A stretch of DNA of 7,338 bases from DATLHO01 sp035539855 (GTDB taxonomy: Bacteria; Bacteroidota; Ignavibacteria; OLB7): the NCBI GenBank assembly GCA_035539855.1, contig DATLHO010000139.1, forward strand, positions 1 through 7,338. The letters run 5' to 3'. Position 1 is the stretch's first letter; each line of letters opens with the position of its first letter. A program made the position numbers and the translations under genes. This document shows positions 6,892-7,338 of the stretch, in pieces. Below the pieces are notes generated by a model. The model had not been told where the DNA came from. It saw only the letters and a program-made list of their open reading frames with translations, and searched no databases.

Positions 6892-6937
6892 AATCATGAG
6901 CGGCGGGGCACCACACCCACCGCTCATGATTTTTTTT
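6892..6937 (+). terminator. Strong rho-independent terminator with T8 tract
   Basis: A perfect 11-bp stem pairs 6893-6903 with 6920-6930 (atcatgagcgg and its complement). Beyond one mismatch, ggg (6905-6907) pairs with ccc (6916-6918) around an 8-nt loop. Eight Ts follow directly (6930-6937). It is the best intrinsic terminator in the window and works only in the + direction, where no protein gene lies upstream for more than 1.7 kb (the last + strand stop is at 5145). Confidence 0.9.
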
Positions 6938-7129
6938 GTCCCTGCCCGTCCTTCGGGCCCCGCCGATGTCCTCGCCGCCACCGCCGCCGCCCCGCAGTCC
7001 AGACTACGGCCCGCGTTCTTCATCGGCACCGTTCGCCCGGCACGAATCGCCCGACGACGCGTCTCCTGTGTAATAAGCTGTGCCCGCTCCGGACGGGTGA
7101 ACGTCACTGTGGTAATTTCTCGGCCCTGT
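6938..7129. other. Intergenic region upstream of the PD40 gene
   Basis: No protein gene is supported here. There is a small hairpin gcccg/cgggc (6944-6948 with 6954-6958) just after the terminator, an AT-richer stretch (taataa, 7071-7076) that could be part of a promoter, and a short dyad gtga/tcac (7097-7100 with 7104-7107) before the next start codon. None is strong enough to assign a function. Confidence 0.4.
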
Positions 7130-7338
7130 ATGAGACTCCTTGCCATCGTCCGCGCCATCGCCGTTGTGGCCCTGCTCGCCTGCACCGCGCAGGCGCAGGA
7201 GCCGTTCAAGGGAGAGCAGCGGGAGAACCTCGGGCCGGCGATCAACTCGCCGAGCGTCGAGATCCTTCCGATCGTCAGTCCCGACGGATCGACCCTCTAC
7301 TTCGACCGCAAGCACGACGCCGCGAACGTCGGCGGCGC
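7130..7338 (+). CDS. Exported PD40 (WD40-like beta-propeller) protein, N-terminal fragment
   Basis: The first 69 codons of a gene that runs off the window. MRLLAIVRAIAVVALLACTAQAQ is a signal peptide; cleavage by signal peptidase I after AQA (residue 22) is likely. C18 in LLAC is a weak lipobox candidate, so a lipoprotein cannot be excluded. The mature start EPFKGEQRENLGPAINS is followed by ILPIVSPDGSTLYFDRK, the 'SPDG..LYF' signature of a PD40/TolB-type propeller blade. Similar proteins often carry several PD40 blades and sometimes an OmpA-like C-terminus that binds peptidoglycan, which cannot be seen here. ATG at 7130-7132 is chosen for the signal peptide; no clear Shine-Dalgarno precedes it. 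It lies about 190 nt past the strong terminator at 6892-6937, so read-through control of this gene is conceivable. Confidence 0.8.
   Translation, partial: MRLLAIVRAIAVVALLACTAQAQEPFKGEQRENLGPAINSPSVEILPIVSPDGSTLYFDRKHDAANVGG

Larger units (their letters stand above)
6724..6937 (+). ncRNA. Candidate structured small RNA with three identical loop motifs
   Basis: About 215 nt from the predicted start to the end of the T-tract. Three stem-loops each show UGGACCU in the loop. Hairpin 1: gctgc/gcagc (6732-6736 with 6760-6764), an internal loop, then atcgc/gcgat (6741-6745 with 6753-6757) and a 7-nt loop. Hairpin 2: tttatg/cataaa (6791-6796 with 6809-6814), enclosed by tccgcga/tcgcgga (6780-6786 with 6823-6829). 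Hairpin 3: cctc/gagg (6837-6840 with 6871-6874), then actaatggg with its complement (6843-6851 with 6862-6870, one G-U pair). A strong intrinsic terminator ends it. No convincing protein gene is present. I do not recognise the RNA family. It could be a free small RNA or a terminator-ended leader of the gene at 7130. Pairings were found by eye, not by folding software. Confidence 0.62.

Noticed and set aside
7039..7050. Sigma-54-like GGCACG element before the PD40 gene
   Set aside because: The -24-like part is good, but no GC element follows at the required 10-base distance.
6844..7315. Minus-strand frames of 133 and 103 codons near the window end
   Set aside because: They are antisense to the PD40 gene start and the spacer, with no recognisable protein pattern.

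Overview
This window looks like a chromosomal segment of a GC-rich, free-living Gram-negative bacterium. Coding third positions are mostly G or C. There is a periplasmic Spy/CpxP-like protein, an NtrC-type (sigma-54) activator and a secreted PD40 beta-propeller-type protein. This gene mix, and short tandem repeats of the gggacgaag/gaccaa kind between genes, would fit Acidobacteriota or a neighbouring soil phylum. That assignment is inference; nothing in the window fixes the taxonomy. All genes look intact except the two cut by the window edges. I see no insertion sequence, prophage, CRISPR array, tRNA or rRNA.

Layout. 1-158: 3' end of dprA (+). 159-333: repeat-filled spacer (three 16-bp tandem units, then a perfect 22-bp inverted repeat). 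334-1392: class I fructose-bisphosphate aldolase of the FbaB type (-), with a recognisable promoter. 1503-1560: terminator hairpins. 1574-2047: small exported LTxxQ protein (-). 2272-3216: agmatinase-family ureohydrolase (+), with its own promoter. 3289-4428: GT4-type glycosyltransferase (-). 4447-4815: single-domain CheY-like response regulator (+, GTG start), whose start lies only 18 nt from the divergent glycosyltransferase start. 4879-5145: GlsB/YeaQ/YmgE-type small membrane protein (+). 5155-6549: NtrC-family response regulator (-). 7130-7338: N-terminus of an exported PD40-repeat protein (+), cut by the window end.

The most interesting part is the roughly 580-nt stretch between the NtrC-type gene and the PD40 gene, which has no convincing protein gene. 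It holds a sigma-70-like promoter (6688-6717) and three consecutive stem-loops, each showing the same UGGACCU in its loop at exactly 54-nt spacing. A near-perfect rho-independent terminator with eight Ts follows (6892-6937). I read this as a structured small RNA of about 215 nt, or a terminator-ended leader of the PD40 gene. It is transcribed divergently from the sigma-54 activator gene, an arrangement that recalls luxO-qrr1 of vibrios. I do not recognise it as any named RNA family.

The protein genes are mostly unrelated housekeeping or stress functions: DNA uptake, glycolysis/gluconeogenesis, polyamine metabolism, surface glycan synthesis, envelope stress and signalling. Most are transcribed singly, with alternating strands, rather than forming one operon.
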